A stretch of 64,000 nucleotides of DNA from Actinomycetota bacterium (GCA_018268575.1 JAFDWF010000073.1:1-64000), one strand, 5' to 3'. Counted from the stretch's first letter, positions 7,695 to 16,949 are shown. Notes: generated by a model not told the origin, from the sequence alone. A program made the numbers and translations.

Positions 7695-10634
7695 CTAGGA
7701 GGTACCGAGCCCAGGGCTGGTGCCTCCGGACAAGCCGAGCCCGAGATTCATCGATTCGCTGGCAGAGGAATAGGCAAAGAGAGTGGAGGCCGGCTGTTGA
7801 AACAGAACTTGGAACCCGCCGCCCTCCGGAGCGACCACCGGGCTCGTCCCGCTACGCACCACGAGGTCGGTGTCCTTCTCCCCCGTCGTCGAGGAAAGCG
7901 TGTATAGCTCACCGGTATTCGCCTGGAAGGCGATCACATAGCTGCCGTCGGGCTGGACCGAGATGTTCGGGCTGGTCCCGGCGGCAAGCCCCGCGCCCAG
8001 AGGATGACTCCCGGTGCTCGACGAGTAGGCGTAGAGTTCGGTGTTTGGCGCCTGGTAAGCGACCACATAGCTGTTGTCTGGCTCGGCGGCGATGCTGGGG
8101 CTCGTGCCGGGCTTCATCGGGCCGAGGTCCGTCTCGACGGTCGCAGAGGTATAGGTGTAGAGGTCTCCGGTGTTCGCCTGGAAGGCGATCACCCAGGAGC
8201 CGTTGGGCTCAACCGCGAGACTCGGACTGGTCCCCGGAGCAAGGCCGGGTCCGAGCGGAATGGAGCCGACCGCCGACGAATAGATATAGAGCTCAGTGGT
8301 GTTCGCCTGGAAGGCGATAAGGAAGGTCCCTTCCGAGAGCGTTGCGACGCTAGGGCTCGTCCCCGGAGCGAGTCCCGCGCCGAGCGGATGACTCCCGGTG
8401 CTCGACGAGTAGGCGTAGAGCTCCGTGTTGTTCGCCTGATAGCCGACCACGTAGCTGCCATCGGGCTCGATCGCGATACTCGGGCTGGTTTCCGGCTCCA
8501 TGGGCCCAATTTCTTTCGCACCGAGCGCTGGAGCGTAGGTGTACAACGCATGCGTGTTTGCCTGGAAGGCCAAGATGTAGTTCCCGGCTGGTTTGGTAGC
8601 AAGCGATGGGCTCGACCCGGGAGCCATGCCGCTACCGAGATTCCGACTAGGCATGTTCGTCGACGGGAGCAGGCGCAAGTAGCCGTCTTTGCCCTGGAAG
8701 GCAATTTCGTAGCTACCGTCCGGCTTGGCGATCGCCGACGAGTTAGTTCCAGGCTTCAGTTGAAAACCCAGATCGGTCAGTCCGGCCGCCGAGGAGTAGG
8801 TAAACAGGTCACCGCTGCCGTCCTGGAAGGAAACGATGTAGTCCCCGTTTGGGAGCGCCGCGACGCTAGGCGTGGTTTCCGGGGTCATCCCTCCGATGTC
8901 CGTCTCCACGGTCGAAGACGTATACGTATAGAGATCTCCGGTGTTCGCCTGGAAGGCGATCACCCAGGCTCCACTCGGCTTAACGGTGATACTTGGGCTG
9001 CTGTTCGGCGCCAAACCTGGCCCCAAGTCTTTGCTGCCAGTGGTCGAAGAATAGATGTAAAGCGCGCTCGTGTTCGCCTGGAAGGCGACGATGTAACTGC
9101 CGTCTGGCTCGGCAGCGATGCTGGGGCTGGTACCTGGCTTCATTCCACCGATGTCGGTCTCCACGCCCGTAGAGGTATAGGTATATAGATCTCCGGTGTT
9201 CGCCTGGAAGGCGATCACCCACCCACCGCCCGACAGGGTCGCAATGGTCGGGCTGGTCCCCGCAGCAAGGCCGGGGCCCAATCCTTTGTTTCCGGTGACC
9301 GACGAATACACCGAAAGCTGCGTGTCATTTGCCTGGTACGCGACTACGTAGCTGCCGTCTGGTTCGGTGGCGATGCTGGGGCTGGTGTCGGCCGCCACGC
9401 CCAACGCGTGGTTCCTCGTGCCGGAGAAACTCGAATAGGTGAAGAGTTCGCCAGTGTTGCTCCGGAATGGGACCGTGGTCTCGTAGGCGGTTCCTCGCGC
9501 CTCTTGGCGAAATGCGGACCAGGCCGGTCGGGGCTTGAGATTTTCATTCAGGAGACCGCAGAAGCCGTCCCAATGGCTTCCGCTGTTGAAGTCCTTCAGG
9601 TTGTACCAGGCCGCGAGTTCGATCTTGTCAGTCGCGGCCGCACCCTTGATCCAGTTGAACCCTTCCGTCAAGAATTCCGCCTGCTGTTGTTCGTTGACCG
9701 TCTTGCCCCCGGTCGGAAATCCTGCGCTGCCTCCAATCGGCCATCCGAACTCGGTGATCCACAACGTCTCTCCACTCGCGCCGGGAGTGCTATCGAGGAG
9801 GCTGCGCACGCCACTGATATCCGCGGACATTTCGGTGAGACCGTTCACGAAGGAGTATGGGTGGAGCGCGACTCCGGTTACGCCGCCGGATAGTCCGCCG
9901 AAAGCACTCGCCTTCGAGAGGAAGCCTTCATAGGATTCCCCGCCCTGCATGTAGATACCCCCGAACAGCACGTTCGTGCCGTGGGCGGTCTTGGCATTAG
10001 ATCCAGCTTGCAGCTTCGTGGCCGTATAGGAGACGAACCGGCCGTAGTTCTGTGGCTGGATGCAAGTCCCGGCTCCCGAATTGAAGGGCTGCCCCAAGGC
10101 GGCACATTCGGTGGGACCGATGATCGGATTGTGTTCGGCCAGATTCGGCTCGTTCCAAACTTCCCAGGCAGTGATCGGCGTCGGATCAGCTTTTCCGTTC
10201 CAGAAGCTACCGTTGATGCCGTACCGTTCGACCAGTTCCTGGGCCCAGTTCCCCCAAGTGGTCCATTCCGGATCGCTTTCGAGGAGGAAGCGGGTTTTCC
10301 CTTCACCGGAGCCCCGCGCAAGCGTTGGCAAGATCGTAATCCCGCGTTCCCAAGCGGCTTCGACCAGAGCATCCGTCTCAGCCCAGTTGCCGACGTGGGT
10401 CGAGCCATAGTCGAGGGGCGTGTGAAAGACCGTTGCTCCCGTGTGCTGGACTGCGTCTAGATTGGCAGCAGAGTTATCACCGTTCCAGTTCACGCCGATG
10501 GTCAGCGCGGATGCAGACGGGGCGAGCACCAAGATTGCGAGGACGCAACTGACCACAGACCCGATCAAACCTGCGGGTCGGTGGCCCTGACCTCTATTCG
10601 GATACGGCTTACTCTGCCCAGCATTCCCGCGCAT
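7695..10634 (-). CDS. Secreted glycoside-hydrolase-fold protein with 14-unit beta-propeller repeats
   Basis: A 979-residue secreted protein. A signal segment runs to about residue 43 (VLAILVLAPSASA). Residues 44-380 look like a GH-A clan (beta/alpha)8 domain with WNEPN (Glu162) and ITEFGW (Glu295) as acid/base and nucleophile. From about 388 to the end come thirteen full and one shorter repeat of 42-44 residues, each with a pattern like TSPSIA.EPDGSYVVAFQANT.LY.YSS, resembling PLL/tachylectin-type propeller blades. Fourteen blades suit two seven-bladed propellers. Base composition is less GC-rich than in the neighbours, which suggests transfer. The substrate may be the glycan made by this locus, but that is a guess. 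Confidence 0.85.
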   Translation of the reverse strand: MRGNAGQSKPYPNRGQGHRPAGLIGSVVSCVLAILVLAPSASALTIGVNWNGDNSAANLDAVQHTGATVFHTPLDYGSTHVGNWAETDALVEAAWERGITILPTLARGSGEGKTRFLLESDPEWTTWGNWAQELVERYGINGSFWNGKADPTPITAWEVWNEPNLAEHNPIIGPTECAALGQPFNSGAGTCIQPQNYGRFVSYTATKLQAGSNAKTAHGTNVLFGGIYMQGGESYEGFLSKASAFGGLSGGVTGVALHPYSFVNGLTEMSADISGVRSLLDSTPGASGETLWITEFGWPIGGSAGFPTGGKTVNEQQQAEFLTEGFNWIKGAAATDKIELAAWYNLKDFNSGSHWDGFCGLLNENLKPRPAWSAFRQEARGTAYETTVPFRSNTGELFTYSSFSGTRNHALGVAADTSPSIATEPDGSYVVAYQANDTQLSVYSSVTGNKGLGPGLAAGTSPTIATLSGGGWVIAFQANTGDLYTYTSTGVETDIGGMKPGTSPSIAAEPDGSYIVAFQANTSALYIYSSTTGSKDLGPGLAPNSSPSITVKPSGAWVIAFQANTGDLYTYTSSTVETDIGGMTPETTPSVAALPNGDYIVSFQDGSGDLFTYSSAAGLTDLGFQLKPGTNSSAIAKPDGSYEIAFQGKDGYLRLLPSTNMPSRNLGSGMAPGSSPSLATKPAGNYILAFQANTHALYTYAPALGAKEIGPMEPETSPSIAIEPDGSYVVGYQANNTELYAYSSSTGSHPLGAGLAPGTSPSVATLSEGTFLIAFQANTTELYIYSSAVGSIPLGPGLAPGTSPSLAVEPNGSWVIAFQANTGDLYTYTSATVETDLGPMKPGTSPSIAAEPDNSYVVAYQAPNTELYAYSSSTGSHPLGAGLAAGTSPNISVQPDGSYVIAFQANTGELYTLSSTTGEKDTDLVVRSGTSPVVAPEGGGFQVLFQQPASTLFAYSSASESMNLGLGLSGGTSPGLGTS

Positions 10635-10797
10635 CTATTCCCCCGGCATCGAACAGTGTGATTGTTTGAACTCCGCGGGTTGAATATCAGGAAATCGTCT
10701 GACCAGTACGCCCCGGGTATGACTGATCAGCGAACTACTCGATAGTTGCGCCGGGCGGTGGCCACATGATCGAGCGGAGCGGCCCTAGGCGCAGGTG
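10635..10797. other. Intergenic gap between rmlA and the secreted glycosidase
   Basis: This 163-bp stretch is AT-richer than its surroundings and probably holds the promoter of the minus-strand glycosidase gene. A short inverted repeat AACTA-CTCGA-TAGTT is seen near 10732. No open frame is supported. Confidence 0.4.
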
Positions 10798-11877
10798 CTA
10801 CTGGATTTCGATCACCGAGTTGTCGCCGACCAAGAGGCGGAGGGTCTTCGGCAGGCCCTCGCTGCGGGTCAGCTTCACGTTGCGGCCGAGCAGGCTCGCC
10901 TCCATCCGGGTGCCGAGGTCCTCGACCGTCGAGTTGGCGAGGACGATCGAGTGCTCGACCTCGCAGCGACGCACCGCAACCTCGGCGCCGATCGAGGTGT
11001 AGGGGCCGATGAAGGCGTCTTCGATCGTGGCGCCGGCGCCGATCACCGCAGGGCCGCGGACGATCGAGCGGACGATCTTCGCGCCGGGGGCGATCACCAC
11101 GCGGCCTTCGACCCGCGACTCCTCGTCGACCTCGCCCTCGCCCGACTCCTCGATCTCCTCCAGCACCAGCCGGTTGGCCTCGAGCATGTCGGCGAGCTGA
11201 CCGGTGTCCTTCCACCAGCCGCGCACCACCTCGGACTGGACCCGGCGACCGTCGTCGATCAGGGTCTGGATCGCCTCGGTGATCTCGAGCTCGCCGCGCC
11301 AGGAGGGCTCGAGCCGGCGGGCGGCGTCGAAGATCAGCGGGCTGAAGAGGTAGACGCCGACCAGCGCCAGGTTCGAGGGCGGGTCTTTGGGCTTCTCGAT
11401 CAGCCGCAGGATGCCGCCGTCGTCGGTGAGCTCGGCGACCCCGTAGGACTGCGGATCGTCGACCGGGGTGAGCAGGATCAGCGCGTCGGGACCGTCCTCG
11501 CGGAAGGTCGAGACGAGGCCGCGCAGGCCGTGGCTCAAGAGGTTGTCGCCGAGGTACATGACGAACGGCGAGCCGCCGATGAACTCCTCCGCGGTCAGCA
11601 CCGCGTGGGCGAGCCCCGCCGGCTCGTCCTGGACGATGTAGGTGATCGTGGCGCCGAACTGCGAGCCGTCGCCCGCCGCCTCGCGGATCTCGTCGCCGGT
11701 CTCCGGCGCGATGATGATCCCGATCTCCTTCACCCCGGCGTCGACCAGCGCCTCGATCCCGTAGAAGAGGACGGGCTTGTTGGCGACCGGAACCAACTGC
11801 TTGGCCGAGGTGTGCGTGATCGGGCGCAGGCGGGTGCCGGCGCCGCCAGAGAGAATCAGTCCTTTGAGGGGCTCCAT
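10798..11877 (-). CDS. rmlA: Glucose-1-phosphate thymidylyltransferase, long form
   Basis: A 359-residue enzyme activating glucose-1-phosphate with dTTP, first step of dTDP-rhamnose synthesis. The pyrophosphorylase motif GGAGTRLRPIT is at the N-terminus, with GEYFIGGSPFV-like YLGDNLL downstream. The C-terminal 120 residues form a left-handed beta-helix of hexapeptide repeats, as in StrD-like long-form RmlA. It is cut off from rmlDBC by the block at 5.1-10.7 kb, and its 3' end is duplicated at 7469-7686. Confidence 0.94.
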   Translation of the reverse strand: MEPLKGLILSGGAGTRLRPITHTSAKQLVPVANKPVLFYGIEALVDAGVKEIGIIIAPETGDEIREAAGDGSQFGATITYIVQDEPAGLAHAVLTAEEFIGGSPFVMYLGDNLLSHGLRGLVSTFREDGPDALILLTPVDDPQSYGVAELTDDGGILRLIEKPKDPPSNLALVGVYLFSPLIFDAARRLEPSWRGELEITEAIQTLIDDGRRVQSEVVRGWWKDTGQLADMLEANRLVLEEIEESGEGEVDEESRVEGRVVIAPGAKIVRSIVRGPAVIGAGATIEDAFIGPYTSIGAEVAVRRCEVEHSIVLANSTVEDLGTRMEASLLGRNVKLTRSEGLPKTLRLLVGDNSVIEIQ

Positions 11878-11903
11878 CGGGGCCGCAGCCTATCGGGGTT
11901 CCT

Positions 11904-12395
11904 TCAGTCCGATGCTTCCTCCAACCCCGTGAGGTCGGCGATGTCGCGGAGGTCCTGGGGACGCCCACTGGCCCGCTTCATCGCGATCAGGTCGTCGAGT
12001 GAGGCGATCCGGACCGGCGTCCCACGGACCTCGACCTCGATCGCCCGGGCGCGCAGGTCCGCATACGGCGGCGCGCCGGGTGCCCCGATCAGGAGATCGA
12101 GGTCACCGACCGTCGTGGGCAGCTTGAGGACCTCGGCGCGAGCGAGGTCGAAGGTGTGACGCGGGTCGAGGTCGCGAAAGGCCGAATCGACGGCGATCGC
12201 GGGCGCGCCGAGCTCGTCCAGGGCGGCGGCAAGCCGCGCGTAGTTGTCCTGATCCGGTGCCGGGACGATGTCGACATCGAGCGTGAGGCGCCGCGAACCG
12301 TGTGCGTTCGCGGCGATTCCGCCGATCGCGACGTAGTCGACGCCGTGCCGGTCGAGCGTGGCGAAGATCGCCTGGGGGGAGAACTGCTCGCTCAT
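11904..12395 (-). CDS. Nucleotidyltransferase-fold protein, partner of an XRE regulator
   Basis: A 163-residue protein with the DNA polymerase beta-like nucleotidyltransferase signature AIGGIAANAHGSRRLTLDVD and the C-terminal helix pattern DLIAMKRASGRPQDLRDI found in AbiEii/DUF6036-like proteins. The start ATG at 12395 overlaps the stop of the XRE gene (ATGA), so the frame's longer upstream extension is rejected. The pairing with an XRE protein suggests a toxin-antitoxin-like module; which partner is toxic cannot be told. Confidence 0.8.
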   Translation of the reverse strand: MSEQFSPQAIFATLDRHGVDYVAIGGIAANAHGSRRLTLDVDIVPAPDQDNYARLAAALDELGAPAIAVDSAFRDLDPRHTFDLARAEVLKLPTTVGDLDLLIGAPGAPPYADLRARAIEVEVRGTPVRIASLDDLIAMKRASGRPQDLRDIADLTGLEEASD

Positions 12396-12715
12396 CGTGA
12401 GCCTGCGGCGCCGCGGAGCTCGGCGGCGAAACCGGCGGCATCGAAGGCCCGCTCGAGTCGCTCGGCGATCGGGCGCGCGCGGTGGATTCGCCGCCATTCC
12501 CGGTCCTCCTCGTCGGCGATCGGCCTTTCGGCCTGGAGATTGAGCGACTCGCCCATCACTGACAGCAGGCGGTCCAGCGACTCGACCGAGGGCGAGACCT
12601 TGCCCTGCTCGATCCTCGAGAGCCAGGCCTGGCTTGCGCCCGCGCGCAACGCGAGGCGTCGCTGCGAGAGTCCGTGCCGACGCCTCGCGTCACGGATAAG
12701 TTCAGCGCTGGTCAC
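12392..12715 (-). CDS. XRE family helix-turn-helix regulator
   Basis: A 107-residue protein. Residues 5-60 form a Cro/CI-type helix-turn-helix (LSQRRLALRAGASQAWLSRI), followed by a segment typical of XRE proteins co-transcribed with nucleotidyltransferases. It is coupled by a 4-base overlap to the gene at 11904-12395 and probably represses its own operon. The promoter must lie in the short gap before the divergent glycosyltransferase at 12750. Confidence 0.85.
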   Translation of the reverse strand: MTSAELIRDARRRHGLSQRRLALRAGASQAWLSRIEQGKVSPSVESLDRLLSVMGESLNLQAERPIADEEDREWRRIHRARPIAERLERAFDAAGFAAELRGAAGSR

Positions 12716-12749
12716 AAGCGCACGATATCTTATCGAGCATCATCAGACC

Positions 12750-13709
12750 ATGGAATCCGCCGTCTACATCCCCAACTTCAACGGTGCCCGGTGGCTGCCG
12801 CGCACGCTGCAGAGCTTGCGCGCGCAGACGACGCGGCTCGACGTGGTGGTGGTCGACAACGGCTCGAGCGACGGCTCGGTGGCCGCGGCGCGGGCCGACT
12901 TCCCCGAGGTGACGGTGCAGGAGCTGGGCGAGAACCTGGGGTTCGGGCCGGCCCTGAACCGGGCGGTGGCCGCGCATCCGGCGGACGGGATCGTGCTGCT
13001 GAACGCCGACGTGGAGTGCGAGCCGGGGTTCTGTGCGGCGCTGCTCGAGGCGGCGGGAAGGGGCGGCGGTGCCCCCGGGAGCGGTGGGGCCAGCCCTGGC
13101 ATGGTCGCCGGGGTGCTGCTGCAGGAAGCCGAGCCGGGGCTGATCGACAGCGCCGGGGTGGTCGCCGACCACACCTTGATGGGGTTCGATTATCTGCACG
13201 GCGAGCCGGTCGCGGCGCTGGACGGGGCGGCCGATCCGCTCGGCCCGACCGGCGGCGCGGCGCTCTACCGGCGCGAGGCCTGGGACGCGGTCGGCGGCTT
13301 CGACGAGCGGATCTTCCTCTACTACGAGGACCTCGACCTGGCCCTGCGGATCGCCGCGGTCGGCGGCCGCTGCCGACTGGCGGGCGAGGCACGCGCCTTG
13401 CACGCCTACTCGGCCAGCCTCGGCGCCGCGAGCGGCGCCAAGTACGCCCGCACCGGCTGGAGCCGCGGCTACATGCTGCGCCGCTACGGGGTGATGCGCG
13501 ACCCGGCGCTGGCGCTGCGCGCCCTCGCCTGCGAGGCGGCGATCGGCGGGGGGCAGCTGCTGCGCGACCACACGCTTCAAGGGATCACCGGCCGCCTGCG
13601 CGGCTTCCGCGCCGGGGCGGGGCTGGGGCGGCGCGAAGTCGGGGCGGCACCGCTGCTTCCGCTATCGGGGCGCGAGGCGCTGGCACTGCGGCGGCGGCGG
13701 CGCGGCTGA
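12750..13709 (+). CDS. Family 2 glycosyltransferase, rhamnosyltransferase-like
   Basis: A 319-residue cytoplasmic glycosyltransferase with GT-A fold. The N-terminal strand reads VYIPNFNG and VVVVDNGSSDGS; the metal-binding region is VLLNADVE, and the ED motif FLYYEDLDLALR is typical of WbbL-type rhamnosyltransferases that use dTDP-rhamnose. The open frame extends upstream, but ATG 12750 gives the family N-terminus. It is convergent with another GT2 gene, with a strong hairpin between them. Donor and acceptor are inferred only. Confidence 0.88.
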   Translation: MESAVYIPNFNGARWLPRTLQSLRAQTTRLDVVVVDNGSSDGSVAAARADFPEVTVQELGENLGFGPALNRAVAAHPADGIVLLNADVECEPGFCAALLEAAGRGGGAPGSGGASPGMVAGVLLQEAEPGLIDSAGVVADHTLMGFDYLHGEPVAALDGAADPLGPTGGAALYRREAWDAVGGFDERIFLYYEDLDLALRIAAVGGRCRLAGEARALHAYSASLGAASGAKYARTGWSRGYMLRRYGVMRDPALALRALACEAAIGGGQLLRDHTLQGITGRLRGFRAGAGLGRREVGAAPLLPLSGREALALRRRRRG

Positions 13710-13720
13710 GGCGCCGGCGG

Positions 13721-13776
13721 CCGCAATGAGTTCGCACTTCTAGCCGCTATGCGGAGCAAGTGCGAACTCATTGCGG
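13721..13776. terminator. Bidirectional hairpin between convergent GT2 genes
   Basis: A perfect 19-bp inverted repeat (CCGCAATGAGTTCGCACTT and its complement at 13758-13776) surrounds an 18-base loop that contains a smaller hairpin CCGC-TAT-GCGG. It fills the gap between two convergent genes, as a bidirectional terminator would. The arm shares TTCGCACTT with hairpins at 56134 and 62148. Confidence 0.7.
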
Positions 13777-13777
13777 G

Positions 13778-14752
13778 TCACCAGCGGCCGAGCCAGGTAC
13801 GGGCACGGGTGAGGTCACCTCCATGGGCGAGACGGCGGCGCTCCTCCAGGCTTCGCCGCAGCCGCGCGAGGCCTTCGAGCTTGCCGCGCAGGGTGGCGAG
13901 GAAGCGTCCCTGGCGGGCGGCGCGGACGAGCGCCCCGGTCTCGACCGCGAGGATCCGCGGCAGCGCGGCGGCGGGCATGAACTTGGCCTGGGTGGCGATC
14001 CGGTTGCGGGCGACGAGGCGGGCGTTCTCCGCACCCGGCCGCTCGAAGCCCACCTGCCAGGAGGCGTTGCCGGCGTGCCAGACGATCGCCTCCGGCACGT
14101 AGGCAAAGCGCCGCCCGAGGATCCGCGCGCGCACGTTCAGGTCGACGTCCTCGTAGAAGGAGACGTAGCTCTCGTCGTAGCCGCCGAGCTCGGCGAAGAG
14201 CTCGCGGCGCAGCAGACAGGCGGCGCCGCAGACGCCGAAGACCTCACGCGGGCGCAACCAGGCCGCCGACTGCACCTCCCCCGCCCCGGCCTCGACCGCG
14301 CGCCCGTCGGCGGTCAGCGCCATCCCGGCGCTGTAGAGGCGCGCCGCGTCCGGATCACGGTCCCCACCCTCCAGCTGCAGGATCCGCGGCTGCACCCCGC
14401 CGAGCCCCGGGTCCGCGGCGAGCGCCGCCGCCAGCGCCGCGACGCACCCCGGCTCCAGCTCCGTGTCGGCGTTCAGCGGCATCACGAAGGGCGCCGCGGT
14501 CCGCACCGCGCCGAGGTTCACCGCACGGGCGAAACCCAAGTTGCGGCCGAGGGTTAGGTGGGGGATGCCGCGCTCCCGCAGCAAGTCCACGGTCCCATCG
14601 GTGGAGCCGTTGTCGACGGCCAGCAGCTCGATCGCCCCCTCCTGGGCGGCGATCGAGTCGAGCAGCCGCGGCAGCAGCGCCGCCGAGTTCCAGGTCGGGA
14701 CCACCACCGCCACCTCCGGCTCGCCGCTCACCGGGGCAGCCTGACACACCAC
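13778..14752 (-). CDS. Family 2 glycosyltransferase, rhamnosyltransferase-like
   Basis: A 324-residue GT-A glycosyltransferase. It shows VAVVVPTWNS, LLAVDNGSTDGT, the metal site MPLNADTELE, and FYEDVDLNVRARI near the C-terminal part. The domain arrangement matches WbbL/RfbF-like rhamnosyltransferases and is paralogous to the convergent gene at 12750. It is divergent from the wzt gene. It likely transfers a sugar onto the lipid-linked glycan; the specificity is unknown. Confidence 0.88.
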   Translation of the reverse strand: MVCQAAPVSGEPEVAVVVPTWNSAALLPRLLDSIAAQEGAIELLAVDNGSTDGTVDLLRERGIPHLTLGRNLGFARAVNLGAVRTAAPFVMPLNADTELEPGCVAALAAALAADPGLGGVQPRILQLEGGDRDPDAARLYSAGMALTADGRAVEAGAGEVQSAAWLRPREVFGVCGAACLLRRELFAELGGYDESYVSFYEDVDLNVRARILGRRFAYVPEAIVWHAGNASWQVGFERPGAENARLVARNRIATQAKFMPAAALPRILAVETGALVRAARQGRFLATLRGKLEGLARLRRSLEERRRLAHGGDLTRARTWLGRW

Positions 14753-14832
14753 TCCACATGCCGAGCCGCCTGGACTCCGCGCTAGCGTGTGGGGTGGCGC
14801 ACGGGGACCTCCCGAGCAGCCCCGGAGCCAAC

Positions 14833-16095
14833 ATGTCTGTCGACGAGGAACTGACGACCCAACCCGCCGTGCCTGGCGCGCCCGGACCGGACGCGCCGCC
14901 CGCGATCCGGGTCGAAGACCTGCACAAGTCCTTCCGCATCCCGACCCAGCGGGTGGACTCGCTGAAAGAGCGCGCCGTGCACCCCTTCGCCGCGCGCGAG
15001 TACCGCGAACTGCAAGCCCTCGACGGGGTCTCGTTCGAGATCCGCCAGGGGGAGTTCTTCGGCATCGTCGGGCGCAACGGCTCGGGCAAGAGCACCCTCC
15101 TGAAGCTGCTCGCCAGCATCTACCGGGCCGACTCGGGGCGAATCCAGATCGCCGGCCGCCTCGCTCCCTTCATCGAGCTCGGCGTCGGCTTCAACCAGGA
15201 GCTGACCGCCCGCGAAAACGTCGTCCTCAACGGAGTGATGATGGGCCTCACCCCGAAAGAGGTGCGCGAGCGCCAGGACGCGGTGATCGACTTCGCCGAG
15301 CTGCACGACTTCGCCGACCTGAAGATCAAGAACTACTCCTCGGGGATGCTGGTGCGGCTGGCCTTCTCGGTGATGCTCCAGGCCGACGCCGACGTGCTGC
15401 TGATCGACGAGGTGCTGGCGGTCGGCGACGCCTCCTTCCAGCAGAAGTGCGCCGACGCCTTCCACCAGATGAAGGCCGAAGGCAAGACGATCGTCCTCGT
15501 CACTCACGACATGGCGGCGGTCGAGCAGTACTGCCACCGGGCGATGCTGCTCGCCGACGGCAACGTCCAGTTCATCGGTGACCCCGCCGAGGCGGGACGC
15601 GACTACCTGAAGCTGAACTTCGAAGCAGGCTTGCCCCAGATCGGCCTCACCGAGGCGGAGGCAGACGGCGCGCGCCTGCTCGATTGCAGCATCCTGGACA
15701 GTGCGGGCGCGGAGGTTGCGAACATCGAGAGCCGCGAGGACATCCGCGTGCGCGTGGAGCTCGAACTGCTCCGCGAGACGGCGTCGGCGGTCCACGTCGG
15801 CTTCGTCCTGGCGACCGCAGACGGGCTCGGGCTGCTCGAGTTCGGCGAGCACCTGAGGCCCGAAGACCAACAGCGACCGTACCCGGCCGGGAGTCGTTTC
15901 ACGCTCCAAGGCAGGGTCGAAAACCGCCTTGCCCCCGGCCGCTACTTCCTCAACTGCGGCGTCACCAGCGCCGCCGGGATCTCGATCTACGTCGAGCAGA
16001 TCTCCACCTTTGTCGTCTTCGGCACCACCAAGACCGGTGGCGTCATTGCGCCCGAGGTCGAGTTCCAGGTCGAGTCCGAGGAGCCGGCGGCATGA
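14833..16095 (+). CDS. wzt: ABC transporter ATP-binding protein of polysaccharide export (Wzt type)
   Basis: A 420-residue ATPase of an O-antigen or teichoic-acid-type exporter. Walker A GRNGSGKST, signature YSSGMLVRLAFS and Walker B VLLIDEVLAVGDASF are all present, followed by the H-loop THDM. Residues about 275-420 form an extra beta-rich domain like the Wzt carbohydrate-binding domain that recognises the chain end. ATG 14833 is chosen over the longer frame. The last codon overlaps the permease start (ATGA), so the two are coupled. Confidence 0.93.
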   Translation: MSVDEELTTQPAVPGAPGPDAPPAIRVEDLHKSFRIPTQRVDSLKERAVHPFAAREYRELQALDGVSFEIRQGEFFGIVGRNGSGKSTLLKLLASIYRADSGRIQIAGRLAPFIELGVGFNQELTARENVVLNGVMMGLTPKEVRERQDAVIDFAELHDFADLKIKNYSSGMLVRLAFSVMLQADADVLLIDEVLAVGDASFQQKCADAFHQMKAEGKTIVLVTHDMAAVEQYCHRAMLLADGNVQFIGDPAEAGRDYLKLNFEAGLPQIGLTEAEADGARLLDCSILDSAGAEVANIESREDIRVRVELELLRETASAVHVGFVLATADGLGLLEFGEHLRPEDQQRPYPAGSRFTLQGRVENRLAPGRYFLNCGVTSAAGISIYVEQISTFVVFGTTKTGGVIAPEVEFQVESEEPAA

Positions 16096-16949
16096 CGACC
16101 GAAAGACGCACAGCCGAGTTGCGCGAGGTCCAGGGCCCATCTGCCCTGGGCGGCGGCTCGCGCCGCTTCTTCGATCTGCTCTGGCTGATCTCGGTGACCG
16201 AATTCAAGCGCGTCTACTTCGGCACCGTGCTCGGCTACCTCTGGTCGCTGATCCGGCCACTTCTGCTGTTCTCGGTCCTGCTGCTGGTCTTCACCCAGGT
16301 TTTCCGGGTCGGTGGGGACAAAGTCGAGCATTACCCCGTGTTCCTACTGATGGGGATCGTCCTCTACACCTTCTTCAGCGAAGCGACCAGCAATGCGGTC
16401 ACCTCGGTCGTCTCCCAGGAGGGCGTGGTCCGTAAGACTCAGTTCCCACGTGCGGTGATCCCGCTGGCCACCTCGGTGACGGCGATGTTCAACCTGCTGC
16501 TGAACCTGATCATCGTCCTGGTCTTCATCCTCGCATTCGGCGTCACCCCGGCCTGGAGCTGGCTGCTCTTTCCCGTTGCCCTCGCCTTCCTCTTCGTCGG
16601 CGCGGCGGGGGTATCGATGGCGCTCTCGGCGCTTTACGTTCGCTTCCGCGACACCGCGATCATCTGGGTCGTGCTCGCTCAGGTGCTGCTCTACCTGACC
16701 CCGATCCTCTATCCGGTCAACGCCCTCGGCGAAGAAACCAAAGAGCGGCTGCTGATGTGCAACCCGCTCTCCGTGATCTTCGAGCAGGTGCGGGTCTGGG
16801 TCCTCCACGAAGCCGCTGCCCCGACCGCGGTCGAGGCAGCGGGCGGCTGGCTCGGCCTGGTCCCCGCCGCGGTGATCTTCTTCGGCACGATCGGCTTCGG
16901 CGCCTGGTACTTCAATCGCGAGGCGCCGCGCATCGCCGAGGCGCTCTAG
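16092..16949 (+). CDS. wzm: ABC-2 type polysaccharide export permease (Wzm type)
   Basis: A 285-residue membrane protein with six predicted helices. The N-terminal amphipathic region RDFKRVY-like TEFKRVYFGTVLGYLWSLIRP is typical of ABC-2 exporters of lipid-linked polysaccharides, as is LTPILYPV near the C-terminal half. It starts inside the stop of wzt. With Wzt it should flip a completed glycan on its lipid carrier across the membrane, which makes this locus ABC-transporter dependent (no Wzx or Wzy was seen). Confidence 0.93.
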   Translation: MTTERRTAELREVQGPSALGGGSRRFFDLLWLISVTEFKRVYFGTVLGYLWSLIRPLLLFSVLLLVFTQVFRVGGDKVEHYPVFLLMGIVLYTFFSEATSNAVTSVVSQEGVVRKTQFPRAVIPLATSVTAMFNLLLNLIIVLVFILAFGVTPAWSWLLFPVALAFLFVGAAGVSMALSALYVRFRDTAIIWVVLAQVLLYLTPILYPVNALGEETKERLLMCNPLSVIFEQVRVWVLHEAAAPTAVEAAGGWLGLVPAAVIFFGTIGFGAWYFNREAPRIAEAL

